A stretch of DNA of 64,000 nucleotides from Helopsaltes ochotensis (Eukaryota; Chordata; Aves; Passeriformes; Locustellidae). The notes under the pieces are model-generated. The model saw nothing but the letters and a program-made list of their open reading frames with translations. It was not told where the DNA came from and made no database searches. The translations under genes were made by a program, and so were the position numbers. Below are positions 52,636 to 64,000 of the stretch, piece by piece (within the stretch, counting starts at the first letter, position 1; each line of letters starts with the position of its first letter). The DNA lies in NCBI GenBank assembly GCA_013400155.1, contig VXBM01001906.1, positions 1-64,000 on the forward strand. The letters are read 5' to 3'.

Positions 52636-53219
52636 TATGCTGTGCCTGATGTACCCCAGGACAGGGTTCGTCCTCCTGGCGACCAGGGCACTGCTGGCTC
52701 TGATTCAACTTGCATTTGATAAGGAACCTCAGGTTGCTTTCCCTGGCACTGCTTTCCAGCCTCTCATTTCCCAGTATCTGTACATCCAGGTTTGTCCCAT
52801 CTCAGGTGCGCAATCTGGCACTTGTCTTTGTTAAAGCTCATATGGCTGGTGATTGCCCAGCCTCTCATTTGTCAAGCTGTCTATGCAGGTAGTCAACAGC
52901 CCTGGAAAGGAGTCAACAGTTCCTCTCAATTTTGTATCATATGTGAACTTGCACAGAATCCCTTGAGTTCTGCATCCAAATAATTTATGAATATGTTGAA
53001 GAGCACAGGGCCAAGGATGGTTCCACTAGTGTCAGGTTGTGTATCTCATGTGTAGTATCAGGTTCTGCTACTGTCAGGTCACCAGCTGATGTCACCCCAT
53101 TCCTTACAACCTTTTGTGCCTGACCCGTGAGCCAGTTGCTCACTCATCACATGATGTATTTATCCAGCCGTGTGATGGGCATTGTGTCTAGAAGGATCCT
53201 GTGAGAGATGGTGTCAAAA
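52590..53219 (-). mobile_element. CR1 LINE, minus strand, reverse-transcriptase part (interrupted element, right part)
   Basis: Reverse complement of the same CR1 region as 9050-9650. From left to right: a GGACAATCCCCTCCCTTGCC block, CATTTGATAAGGAACCTCAG, CAATCTGGCACTTGTCTTTG, a GAGCACAGGGCCAAGGATGG block, and finally the RT block AFDTISHR read on the minus strand at about 53192-53217. It is the upstream part of the CR1 whose 3' half is at 49065-49587. The element stops abruptly at about 53219, where GC-rich DNA begins. Confidence 0.92.
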
Positions 53220-53560
53220 GTTGCCCCGCTGGGCTCTCTCCCAGGCCGCAGGGCCATCCCTGCCGGTCCCTGCCGCCCCCCGTCCCTGCTCCCGCTGTCC
53301 CCCCGGGGCTGGCAGGGCTGTTTCTGGCTCGGTTCCCCCGGCTCAGCCCTGGCTGCCGGGCAGCGTTTTGCCCTCCCTTGCCCAGGCTTTCCCCGGGGCT
53401 CTGTCCCGCCCGCCCGTGGCTGAGGGGCTCAGCCCTGCCCTGCGCTGGGGCCGCTGCAGCCGCCGGCTCCGCCTGGGCCCAGCCCGGGCAGCCCCGGCAC
53501 CGCTGCCAGCACAGCCCCGGCACTGCCGCCAGCACGGGGACAGCTTGCCCCAATGCACAC
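53220..53560. other. GC-rich, CpG-bearing island next to a CR1 breakpoint
   Basis: About 340 bases of very C- and G-rich sequence with roughly 25 CpG dinucleotides by my count, in a window that is otherwise AT-rich. It contains a 7-bp hairpin with GGG loop at 53418-53434. Open frames in several phases (up to 232 codons, running on to 53880) reflect the lack of stop codons in GC-rich DNA and are Pro/Ala/Gly/Arg-rich without domain signatures. Possible identities are a small CpG island or promoter, a GC-rich LTR fragment, or foreign sequence brought in at the CR1 junction. No TATA box or splice donor stands out. Confidence 0.55.
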
Positions 53561-56500
53561 AAGGTTCATCTATTTATGAAGTAGGAGAATATAAAGATGT
53601 TACACAACCATATTTGCTTTTCAATTACATACACAGTAACTTAGTCTTGTTCACTTTACCTCGAGCAGCAGTAACATCACAGATACCTACAGATGAGCTG
53701 AGTGTGAAACATGTAATTAACACTTTGGGAAATAACATGGCTGCACAAGGCTTTAGTTGTACAGTACAACTGGAAGACAGACCTTCGGTTTTGTTATGCA
53801 TGTGCGAGAATTTTTTGTGGATTCAAAGGCTAAATCTCAATTACTGCAAATTGTGCAATAAAATGTCGATAAGCTTCTAAACCATCTTTTGGAGTATATT
53901 TCACACCCACACACACACGTGAAACACATGAAGAGGGTAAAGCTGAAGCTGCTTCATGGTAGGAAAACAGACATGATACCTCTCCAGTATAGTTACTGCT
54001 TGTTTTCATCAGGATAAAAGCATTTCCATCCCCATTGATTTATTTTATTAGAGAAGTATCCTGTATGGCCAGTCTCATATCACTTTTCTCATAATAGTTC
54101 TGGAATCTCTAAAGAAAAGGAAAAGTAAGTTTTGTAGCCAGTGCATTGAGTAACAAAGCAATCATGCCAGTGCAGGTGTTATTGAAGTCATCAATAATTA
54201 AATGACAACAAAACCACTGATTCCTAAAACAGAAAAACAGAAAAGCTATAAAATTTTTAAAAGCTGGGTGGGTGGGTGGGTGTGAGGTGACTTAATGAAA
54301 CCATTTTCATAGAATTAACGCAAATTAATTATTAAGAAACAAAACAAACCAAAACCAAAAAAACCTCAACCAAAACTACAGGTTTTCCCAAAGACATAGA
54401 GTGATAAAGGAGAATGGAAGAGTAGCACCTGCTCAGACCAAGCAATAAGGGCAAGGGGACAGAGCTGGAGCCTGGGAACACATCAATATGGAGACATCTA
54501 TGCCTAACAGCCAGCAGGAGACACTTGTGGCTCTGAGTGGGATTTCCAGCAGTCTGTGGGTGCTCTGATGCAGGGGTAGTCGAAGTGCAAACTGCAGGCA
54601 GGGATTGCTGAAATCATGTGAATCCTATTTAAGAGGAAATAGAAACCACATAAATTGCAATTGTTTCTCACTATCGCTGGGTTTAAATCTATTCCGTGTG
54701 TGATTCAGCGGACCCAATTAAGCAGATTTAAGGGTTTCTCAATCAAATACAAAAGACTTCCCAAGTACCTTAAGTATATTTTTTTAATGTACAACAAATT
54801 CATGGCAATCCCACAGGCAGGAAAACTAGCAGGGTTGTAATTAATTTTAATCCCTATAAATTAACATTTTCTTATTAAAAAAACATAATCTAATGAATTC
54901 CCCATTAGTAATTCCACTGATGACTATAAAATTACTGTAATTCTTTCCTTATTTTACTTAGCCATGTATGTTTAAGTTTTGCCTGCCTGAGTTTCAATTT
55001 CTCATATAGGTCCTGATCTCAGCTGAGAAGCCATTTATAAAAATGTAGATTTTTTCTGTTGTTCTTGAACTCTTGGTATTTGTTACCTTCCTAAGAGATT
55101 TTTATTATTCTGTCTCCCAGCTGCAAGCTGTTTGAAATTAAACCATTTAAAAGCTTGTCTGATTCTCAGCAATACCTTTATTCCCAAGGCAAAGCCTGAT
55201 CTTTTAAAGCCCCAGAAATTAAAAAAACCCCATTGTTCTCAGTTTAGTTTTCACTGAACAGCCACACAGAATGGCTGGACTGGATGAGCTTTAAAATAGG
55301 AAGGTTATGGTGGTACCATACAGCTTCCTACACAGGAACATCTGCTCTACCTGTGAGTGATTTTTCCAGTGTGAGAAATGCTCTGTGAGCATGGTAAAGA
55401 TCCTGTCTGCAATGGTGTGTTGTCCCCTGAGCTCTTTCTGTGTATTGCAAACAAGCTTCCCTTTCACGCTCGTAAGAAACCTTGCTGGTTTAGAGCAGCA
55501 CTGCCAGTACTGCATGGAGTCAGAGCCCCCTACCATTTCTGCCCTGAGGTTAATGTGGAGCTCAGAGGTTTTTATTTATCAATTCTTCAAGACTATGCAT
55601 TGAAGTACCATTCTTGATCCATGCAGAGGTAGTAGGTGCAGTCACCAAGGCATGCTAATTCTGTCAACACATGCTGGCTTCTTTCTGGCTGTGCCTCGTT
55701 GTTTATCAAATAATCATTTTCGGTAATAAGGGAGCAGAGTGTAAACATGCTCTTCACTAATTTGCTATGTTTTAGCATCTGATTCTTTAGTGTTGTGAAC
55801 AAGAAGCACTGCTGAGCTTTGTGACTGCACAGTTTGGTTCCAATTAAATTTTTAATGAAACTTTTGTCAAGACCAACTGTGAGTTGTGACAGAATTTTGA
55901 TTTCAGCAGTGCCCTCTTAAGTCTCTAATTTGGCCAGGTTCACCCCACTGAATAAAAATATTGATAGTTGACAGTAAGAAGAGACAAAGCAGGGCATGGT
56001 TTGTGCCAAGCAGTTTCCTTTTCTGAGTTGTCACTTTATTTTTTTACTATTTTTAGGGTCTGTTGACAGATTGGCAATGAAGCCTATCTTGAATTTTCAA
56101 GCTCATTCAAATCTGCTTTCAGAGTGGATGTCCCAGGGTGATTCTAAGGCAAAGGAAGCAAAGTGTGTGCTTGCACCATTGAGCACACTGCTTTAAGCTG
56201 ATAGAAAATGTTTGAAGCTATTTAACTTCTCTGTCGGAGCTCACAAAACTCTGCTGCTTCCTGCCACTAATAAATGCCATGGAGGACGGCTGCTCTCAAA
56301 ACTCCCAATAAGACCCACTGGTGCTGTTTTTAAAGGAACACAGCAGAAGGGAGAAAAGCTAATTTAAGAAACATTTGCAACAGTGAAAGAGTGCTCAAAG
56401 CCATGGTATTAATGACAGTAGTCAGTAGCAGCAGCTGACTGCTTGAATTTAAATGACAATCTGCTTGGCAGCAGCAACTTAAAAACAATGCAGATACTGG

Positions 56501-58400
56501 ACTACACCCTCTCTTGTGTAAACCTACCCAACAGGTTACATGATTTGATCTGACCCTTGGATACTGAATTCCAATAAAACAGGTTAGACAAAAGAAAAAT
56601 AAATTGCTTTATCTCTGAGTCTTGCTGTCTTCAGCATTTGTTCACTGACAATTGTGCTACTCCCCCAAAAAGAAGAAGGTAAAAAAAGAAACTTCCCAAG
56701 TTTTATACTAATGCAGAGATGCAAAAATTAATTTTAATAGTAGGGACATAGTCCCCAGTTGGAATGCACTGGTTCAGCTCTTGTACAGCAACATTGCACC
56801 ACAGGTGTCAAGTGTGGTTGGAACTGCACATCCCTGACCTCAAGCTACTAAATAAGTAACAGAAGAATATCAGAAGTACAGCATCTACCCTTAGATCAAA
56901 ACATCCAATTTTTTTTCCTTAAGTTTGGTGAGAAAAAAGGGCAACTTACTCTTGATCTTTAAATACTACCTAGGAGAATAAATTTAAACAACAAAATTTG
57001 GGAAAAAAATGTTGCCTGGAATCCACAATTCAACATCTGGATAAATTTCATAGGGTTCAAAAGATGATGGACCTCAAAACTACCCTTAAACTTGGGAGGT
57101 TAATTTAGTTATTTTAGTGAGGCCTTTAAATTCATCCTACTGCTAAGAATGGAAGCCAGTAACTGAAGGACCAGATTTCAGAGGAGGAGACATATAAATC
57201 TCTGCCTATAAAAGATCCATTTACTTTTTCACAGCATCTTTTCCTCACCATTCACAAAAAAGAGGGAAAAGTCTGACCCTCATGGATTTATTTAAGTGGC
57301 AGACGCACATGATGGCATATTTTACTTGTCAAAAAGAATTTACTAGTATGCATTTCCTGTTGCTCATGACTTGTGCCTGTGCATGCCAGTATGATGTGTT
57401 AAAACCAGGAAATATTTTAGATTATTAATTGTTGCAAAAGTAGGTATGATTCCTGAAAGTATGGGGTTTTTTAGTGTTTTTAAGGTATTTTATTTGAAAC
57501 CCACAATCCATGCCTTTCAAAACTACTCCAAAAATCCTGCTGCTGTGACAATTTTTCTCACAGCAATCATTACCTGATTTCATTTTACCATGCCTACCTT
57601 TTTCTTCAAGTTTTACACCAAATACTGTTTCTTAATCCTCGGAGTTAACACATTGTTAAGACAATATGTCATGTTTTCTTCCAGCCATTACATACACAAG
57701 AAACCTTCTTGCAAAATGTTCCCTTACAAGTTAGCCACCTATCTCTCTAACAGTATTTTATTTTGTTTTTCCTGGCTTGAACCTTCCAACAGGTTTAGGT
57801 GAACATGGTGTCAGTTGTGTCATTTCTCATTTAGCGTCCCAGGTTGCACAAAGCCTAGGTGCTCTTTCATACACATTTGATTTCAGAAAGATCAAATAAA
57901 GACAAAGAAATTGAACTGCATATATAAGGGTGATAGAATCAAGACACTGGATATTTAAAAACTTCCATAGAATATATGATGGCTATGAATACTAAGTTAC
58001 CTCTTTTTTTCTGTACCATATCAAAAATTTATATTTTGATTTTTACACGTACTCTTCCAACTAGACTTTTCAGGCTATTACTGGGACTACTATTTTCCAA
58101 GGGCTATCTGTATTAAATGTAAATTAATTTCAGGCCTCCTGCATAAAAGGGTGTGGATGTTTTGAAGAGGTACTTGAAAGAAACAAAATGAAAGACAAAT
58201 GTCTTTACCTCTCCATGTAATACAATGGTGAGCCAAATTTCATCTCAGTTTGTTCATAAGAACATCTTTCTAGTCTCATCTTGTGGTTCCAAGCCCTGTC
58301 ATTTCAGGCGTTGTGATGCTATGAATTTCTAATTTATATTTTCTGTCTGCATATTATTTTTTCACCATAGCCATTTTGTGAGACTTCCCTGTTGTAGCAA
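53561..58400. other. Unique AT-rich non-coding DNA
   Basis: No exon or classified transposon was recognised. It contains a short (CA)n run near 53903-53919, the G-quadruplex motif at 54266-54280, and an A/C-rich run near 54334-54375. The stretch at 55300-56480 is of higher complexity and may contain conserved elements, without proof. Overlapping open frames at 55378-55617 have no domain. Confidence 0.45.
54266..54280 (+). promoter_or_regulatory. Canonical G-quadruplex motif, four G3 tracts with T loops
   Basis: GGGTGGGTGGGTGGG, four G3 tracts with single-T loops. This class folds into very stable parallel quadruplexes in vitro. It lies on the plus strand in AT-rich surroundings with no gene nearby, so a regulatory role is only a possibility; it may simply be a (GGGT)n microsatellite. 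Confidence 0.6.
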
Positions 58401-58675
58401 TGTCAAGATACAATACGAAATGGATGACACTCACACCAGAGATGTCCAAGTCAAAAGAAGGGCAGTTTATTTACAAATCCCGACCTCTACAGAATTCCAA
58501 AAGTGATCATGGATTGGAGGATGAAATTGCTACCTCTCCAACCACACTGGTCAGACTAACAGTCCATCTCCTTCTCCATAAAAGTATGAAAAACAATCAT
58601 TGCTTACATGAAAGTGTGTGAGAACCTCCATTACAAAAATGTAAACATCTGAAGGCTTAGAAGAACAGGGCGACA
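58401..58675 (-). mobile_element. Solo LTR, family A, copy 4
   Basis: Reverse complement of family A. On the minus strand it starts TGTCGCCCTG and ends TCTTGACA, the same termini as copy 2. The polyadenylation signal appears as TTTATT at 58466-58471. Flanks TAGCAA (58395-58400) and TAGTAT (58676-58681) agree at four of six bases, so the duplication has decayed or is uncertain. The GGAATTC block and GACTGTTAGTCTGACC block match the other copies. Confidence 0.85.
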
Positions 58676-58681
58676 TAGTAT

Positions 58682-60604
58682 TATGAAACTTACTTTTGTG
58701 CCATATATTTTTTCATCAAAACACTTAAGAAATATGTTAAATAAACTGAATTTAACCTTGATAGTGCAAAAGCAAAATGCTTTTGCTTGCTTAGAAATAT
58801 CTTTTAGTTTTCCTCTCATGATAGCAGTCTTAGGCATAGCAGTACCTGAACTTTTCAAGTAGCACTTCAATTATAACCTTGTGGCAGCTTTAGATGAAAT
58901 ATGTATTCATCATCCCCAAAAGAAGAATGTTTTGTTTTGTTTTGTTTATGCAGCTGTACTCCCAGGCACTGGTATGGTACACACTGCTTCTGTGGTCATC
59001 TTCCTCTTATAGAGGAAAATAGGTTTTAAAATTCCTAGTTGGTTTCTAGAGAATTTTGAATTTCATGAACCCACATAAAATTCCTGTTTACTCTACTGCC
59101 CAATTTTATTCGTCTCTTTCACTACATTTTAAATTTTCACTACATTTTAAAACACACTCCTAAAATCTATTACCTGGGTACCGCTGTAAACATACTTTAT
59201 TAGACTTAGTTTTCTGAAACAAAAATCTTTGCAGTTATCTCTTCAAGGTATGCATATTATCCTTAAATCTCCAGTAAATTTCTGTGAGTCTAAGTGGTTC
59301 TAAGATCAGTTTTTGATTGCAGTGGGTCACTATGATGTCATGAAGTGATTTAAGAACCCATCTGCTATGCCACATTTTTCATTTTTTTAGCTGCCATTAA
59401 TAAAGTACCCTGCAAATAAGAGCCTTTATATCTGAATCCGAATCCATATTGATGCATTTGCCTGGCACTATGAAAAGACTAGAAAAAACAAATGCAGAAG
59501 TGACATCAGCTGTAGCTTTCCAGTCCTCCAAAGAAAGGAAAAGGAGAGGTAGACTCTTCTTTTTGCAGCCAGGAAACATGTGCTACAACATGTTTTCCTT
59601 TAACAGAAAGAGAAAATTAGGAATTTCTATTCATCAGACAAGTGGGAAGAGATAATTCACATATCATGTCATGGTATACTTTATCACATAAATATATTGT
59701 GCCTTTAAGTTAAGCCGCAATGGAAATCCCTGCTTGGGCAGACATGTAAAACTAAAGTCACTGAGCAGAGGTGCAGTCATTCGCTCAATCATGCAATTCT
59801 GTAGTCTCATAAATTAGTTGAGGATTGTACACACATTTTAGGTTGCATAGCATTTTGTAGAAGCCAGCATCTTCCCTTTGTGATATTAGTGTCTCACATG
59901 ACTAGAGAGTCAGATTATTTCATGATTATTGTCTGATCCAAATAATCCTCTGCTCGTTTATTTGTGTAATGGCAGTCTTCAGAAGGAGGGATGAAAAGAT
60001 CAAACAAAACAAATTAGTCTGGAATACAATCTGGAAGTCATGTAGAACAGCATCCTCATTTAAAGCACGACTGCTAGATTTAAATGATACCCCCTAAGGA
60101 TGTCAACACAGCCTGTCCCATTGGAGCCAGTGCAGCCAGCAAACTTCCCCTGCATGGATACAGGGTAGAAGAACAGAACAACCTGTGTACTCCATCTTCC
60201 ACAGGCAACTGCAAGTGGCACTTGGAGGGTATTTTGTCCAGGATGAGTCTGGAAAATGTCTGAATGAAAAGATGAGTCAGGAGGCAGCTTCTTACAGGAT
60301 TCACCTAAACCACACAAAGAATCTCCCAGATGAAGGTGCATTCCTAAGACATTTGATTGTCTCACAGATAGGTCGCTAAACCTCTGTGACCTGCAGCCTG
60401 ACACATCAAGGCAAAACAAATTATTTTTTCTCTCTTTTAATATATCTGGATGAAAACTGTGCTGCTGCAGGAACTGATGCAGTAGGAGCTATGCCTGCCT
60501 TAATAGCAAGGACATGCATCACAGAAGCTGAATGGATGGTACCAGTTGTAACGCTGCAGCCATTTGATGGATTTTAATCTACTGCTTCAACTCTGTACAG
60601 GTAT
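58682..60604. other. Unique AT-rich non-coding DNA
   Basis: No supportable exon. A 17-bp near-tandem duplication lies at 59117-59133/59135-59151. Around 60060-60420 the composition is more balanced, with overlapping open frames on both strands (119 codons on minus, 64 on plus) and an acceptor-like CATCTTCCACAG just before 60206, but no recognisable protein family. Confidence 0.45.
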
Positions 60605-60623
60605 GGAAAGGCAAGGGCAAGGG

Positions 60624-60818
60624 NNNNNNNNNNNNNNNNNNNNNNNNNNNNNNNNNNNNNNNNNNNNNNNNNNNNNNNNNNNNNNNNNNNNNNNNNNNNN
60701 NNNNNNNNNNNNNNNNNNNNNNNNNNNNNNNNNNNNNNNNNNNNNNNNNNNNNNNNNNNNNNNNNNNNNNNNNNNNNNNNNNNNNNNNNNNNNNNNNNNN
60801 NNNNNNNNNNNNNNNNNN
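60624..60818. other. Assembly gap (195 N) in a purine microsatellite
   Basis: The gap is bounded on the left by GGCAAGGGCAAGGG-type sequence and on the right by (GGAAA)n, so it very likely hides a longer pentanucleotide array. Confidence 0.99.
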
Positions 60819-60912
60819 AGGAAAGGAAAGGAAAGGAAAGGAAAGGAAAGGAAAGGAAAGGAAAGGAAAGGAAAGGAAAGGAAAGGAAAGGAAAGGAAAG
60901 GAAAGGAAAGGA
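60819..60912 (+). repeat. (GGAAA)n pentanucleotide array
   Basis: About 94 bases of perfect 5-base units, all purine on the plus strand, running to the right of the assembly gap. Open frames through it and the N run are artefacts. Confidence 0.96.
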
Positions 60913-63900
60913 ATTGCAGCCAGTGAAAATGTGGTGTTCTTTTTCTCTTTACATTCAAACTGCTCTTCTTTTACACTAAGGTGAAGAATGTCTAGCTGCC
61001 ATACACAGAAATTGGTTGATGTAATAATCTAAGATTGTGGCCTCTCTTGGTAATGTCAGGAACAGCTGCTGAGAATTAAACCCACATCATCTTGAGTGTC
61101 TAGAACACAAGAATGAAAAATAATTTGAGCCTGGCTCAAATCAAGGCAGATGTGCAGTCTTGGTGACCTTGGGCAAGTTACTCAAACTCCATGTTCGCCT
61201 TCCTGCTCAGCTGCGAAATTAAGTCAAAGCAGAACTTCACTGGAAAACAGATGCTGTTTCATACTTCATTTTTTCTCCTGGTAAATAAATTACAGTAGAA
61301 AATATAATAATTTATTAATAAGTAGCAGTCAACACATAGTAATTATGTGGCCATATCCATTATGACTGTACATAAACAAAATCAATTTTCATTAGGGAAT
61401 ATTAATGTTATCAAGTGTTACTAGAGAGACTGTGGCAGTTACCAAAAAAAGATTTTCTTTATTGAAGCACAGCCATTCTTTCATTTGCTAGTATTGTGTA
61501 CAGTTTTAAACCAATCAAATTTTGATATAAAATGGTTATATATTTTAAATTAAGCCAAATTTGAAAATGCATTTCCGTACTGTTTCATACATTTATGCAC
61601 AGGATAGTTCTATCTTCATAAAAGTGAAATTTTTATGAGCAGTGAACATAGATTCAGTTGCAGAGTTGCAGTTTAAACTGGTGTAAATATATCTATTCTA
61701 CTATTCTACCAAGTCTAGTGAAGGTGACTGTAGCTCCAGGATTACTTCAATGACTTTTAGGACATTAATAATTGGAGAGGTTTGGTTTTTGTGGTGGTCT
61801 TTTTTTTTTTTTTTTTTTTTTTCTATTTCAAACCAGAGAAGAATGTGAGGTAAGGTTCTGTTTTAGGAATGTTTCATGATTTTCAAACAAGCATGATTGA
61901 TAGAAATGCATTTTCCTATGTTCATAAACACAACAATATATCAAACAAGAAAACTTTTCCTAACTCCAAAGTGCCTCTGTTTGTTTCATTGAGGCAGTGA
62001 GAAGAGGGCTAGAAAATTGCAGAGTCTTGGTATCCAAATCATTTTGTAATGGAATCTATATGGTTGTGTATTGAAATTGTATTGTCATGTATTTTGAAAT
62101 CTGGTAATGTGTGGCAAAAAGCTACAGGAAGATTTTAGGTGTGCTGTACTTATTTTAGAAATACTAGGAACGAGGAATTACTATTAGATCAAACTTCTTG
62201 TTCTCACATAGAGGGGTCCAAAATTACAATTCTTCAACCTACTCAAGTTATTTCAGAAAAAGTATTTGCAGATACAACTTAAAGGTATCTGTTTTCACTG
62301 TGTGTTTCAGGACAATCACATAGAGATTCTCTTTTCTATTTACATTGCAGAATGCAACCAATATAATGATTAAAACCTATTAAATCGTATTGTTTCATTA
62401 TGCAAACTCTACTTTTCCATTTCCCTACTGTGTTTTGTTTCCCTAACAGATTTTCTTCCTGAACCCATGGATTGATTGTCTCTAGCTGTGATTCAATTAC
62501 TGTAGCTATAAAATAGGATGGAAAATGTATGATTACTAAGCTGCTAGACAAAAACTTGGCATTGCAAAACTCAAATTGTAGGATTAGCTCTTGTTAATAC
62601 TGCTTATTTATTTCAATCTAATTCTACAACAGGATTGGACAAAAGAATGCCACAAATCATCTGCTTAATCCCAAATCTAGGAACAGAAGAGATTAGGCAT
62701 CTGAAATGTGCACCAATTGGCCTGTTATTCAATCAATTTGATATTAAATTGGGTATCATAGAGGTAGAGGATTGCACTTGTCTATAATTTTTCAGTCATC
62801 TTATACCTTACAATTGTTCCACATTCCATAGAATCTGGGTGGAAAACAAGCATCAAAACTCCAGCTGTGTTTAAAAACTAACTAAATAAATATAGACATA
62901 TGTGGTGCTAAAAATGCAGTGTTGCATCTATTTAATATATTTCACACTGCAATAAATGAGAATTATCAAAATTATTTTGATAGCCATAGTATTTGTATAT
63001 TAAGAGCCATATTTATATGGTACTGACAGTTGAACAAGCATTAGTGCTAGGACCTTTTTTTATAATTTTGCATCAGAAGAGAGATTTGGAGGACTCTATC
63101 TGGACTCTTCTGGACTCTTCAGCAGCTATATTTTTGTGTATCGGACCTTTTAGAAGTGAAAAATTAAGAGAATTAATTTCTTTCTCTTTTTTCAAGTCCT
63201 CTCTTTTCCCCTTGCTTTGAGTTGGTCAGTCAGATCTGATATCAGGTACTTTGGGATGAGTAATTGCTGAACATATTAATTGGATCTGCTTTCACAAAGA
63301 AACTTCACTCTCTTTCAGGTTCTCCAAATATTCTCCAAAATGTTGGTGGAAATAAGTCTTACTTCTGCAAAAATATCACTAGAAACCATTCTATGTTCAG
63401 AACTGAGAACTGTAGCAAAGTTACAGAGGAAAATGCAGAACTCTCTCCATGTTTAAATCACATTAATTTCCAAAGAATCCCACAGAAAATCACATTCTGT
63501 TAATGGCATGTGTTTTAATTTCAATTGTCCAATGTTTTCAACATTCGGCATTTGTTAATTCAAAAGTACAGAGTTGACCTCTCAAAACTAGAATTCATCC
63601 AAAGTACATAAATAAGAAACATGAAAAACATCCTAATATAAATTAAAAACTATTTATTAGAATGCAGATTTATGTAATGCAGTTGAGAGAAAAAGTCATG
63701 AATGTGAGCATGGGTAAGCATGGATATCTACACACAGATGACTCACAGAAGTAGATGAAACAATATTTTAAAAAGAGACTAATTAACTAATAAAATTTTG
63801 TTGTTAAATATTTTCACTAAACTTATAAACCTATCTTCTCCTATCTTTACATAAAAAAATAGTCATAATTTGCATCACCAGGAAAAATCACCTCACTGGG

Positions 63901-64000
63901 CTGCTGCAAATCCTAACGTGGATTGTTTAGAGCCACATCAGTTCAGGTTGGAGGGAAACTATGAAAATCCTAGTGCTAACTCAGAAGAACAAAACTGTTT
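60913..64000. other. Unique AT-rich non-coding DNA to window end
   Basis: No exon, RNA gene or classified transposon was recognised. It contains a T23 run at 61800-61822 and a 10-bp tandem duplication at 63101-63120. Open frames at 62993-63220 and 63264-63503 are AT-rich without domains. Confidence 0.5.

Noticed and set aside
53182..53880. 232-codon open frame across the GC-rich island
   Set aside because: Frames are open in several phases because GC-rich DNA lacks stop codons. The N-terminal part overlaps CR1 sequence, the composition is Pro/Ala/Arg-rich, and no domain is visible.
60060..60419. 119-codon minus-strand open frame and overlapping plus-strand frame
   Set aside because: Neither has a domain or signal I recognise. 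Overlapping frames on both strands in moderately GC-rich DNA are expected by chance.
60564..60958. Open frames through (GGAAA)n and the N gap
   Set aside because: They are simple-repeat artefacts spanning unknown bases.

Overview
The window reads as nuclear DNA from a bird, most likely a passerine. The evidence is a set of 5'-truncated CR1 LINEs with the bird-type 3' end (tandem ATTCTATG-like octamers), solo endogenous-retrovirus LTRs of families I recognise as avian, AT-rich unique sequence and few other repeats. Four runs of N (60, 42, 1 and 195 bases) mark it as a draft assembly.

I could not support any host protein-coding exon, tRNA, rRNA or named ncRNA. Every long open frame lies in a CR1, an LTR, a GC-rich patch or low-complexity DNA, or looks like chance. 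The window is best described as a gene desert or a very long intron. I found no bacterial-style system, CRISPR array or integrated gene cassette.

Layout. 1-260 is a GC-rich patch with two perfect hairpins. 602-1091 is a solo LTR with near-perfect target-site duplications. 1.1-7.4 kb is unique AT-rich DNA. 7.4-14.5 kb is repeat-rich: a solo LTR of family A (+), a CR1 with an RT fragment (+), a widespread avian ERV LTR (-), two CR1 ends back to back, and a second family A LTR (-). 14.5-23.9 kb is unique DNA with an 86-base pure A tract. 23.9-25.4 kb is a decayed CR1 covering the ORF2 linker and reverse transcriptase. 25.4-42.6 kb is mostly unique with two CR1 3' fragments and two purine-repeat tracts around a gap. 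42.6-43.2 kb is a CR1 end followed closely by a 96-base pure A tract. 43.2-46.1 kb is unique, moderately complex DNA that may hold conserved non-coding elements. 46.1-47.1 kb has a third family A LTR and a probable further repeat.

49.0-53.6 kb is the most complex stretch. A probable LTR remnant abuts a minus-strand CR1. That CR1 is split by an LTR-like insertion. Most of the insertion plus 46 bp of CR1 is present twice in tandem (1,473 bp each, one mismatch noticed by eye), with a single N exactly at the junction. Past the CR1 the sequence switches abruptly to a GC-rich island of about 340 bp.

53.6-64 kb is unique AT-rich DNA with a canonical G-quadruplex motif, a fourth family A LTR (-), and a gapped (GGAAA)n array. 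Nothing here works together as a pathway; the window records repeated transposon insertion plus at least one probable assembly artefact.
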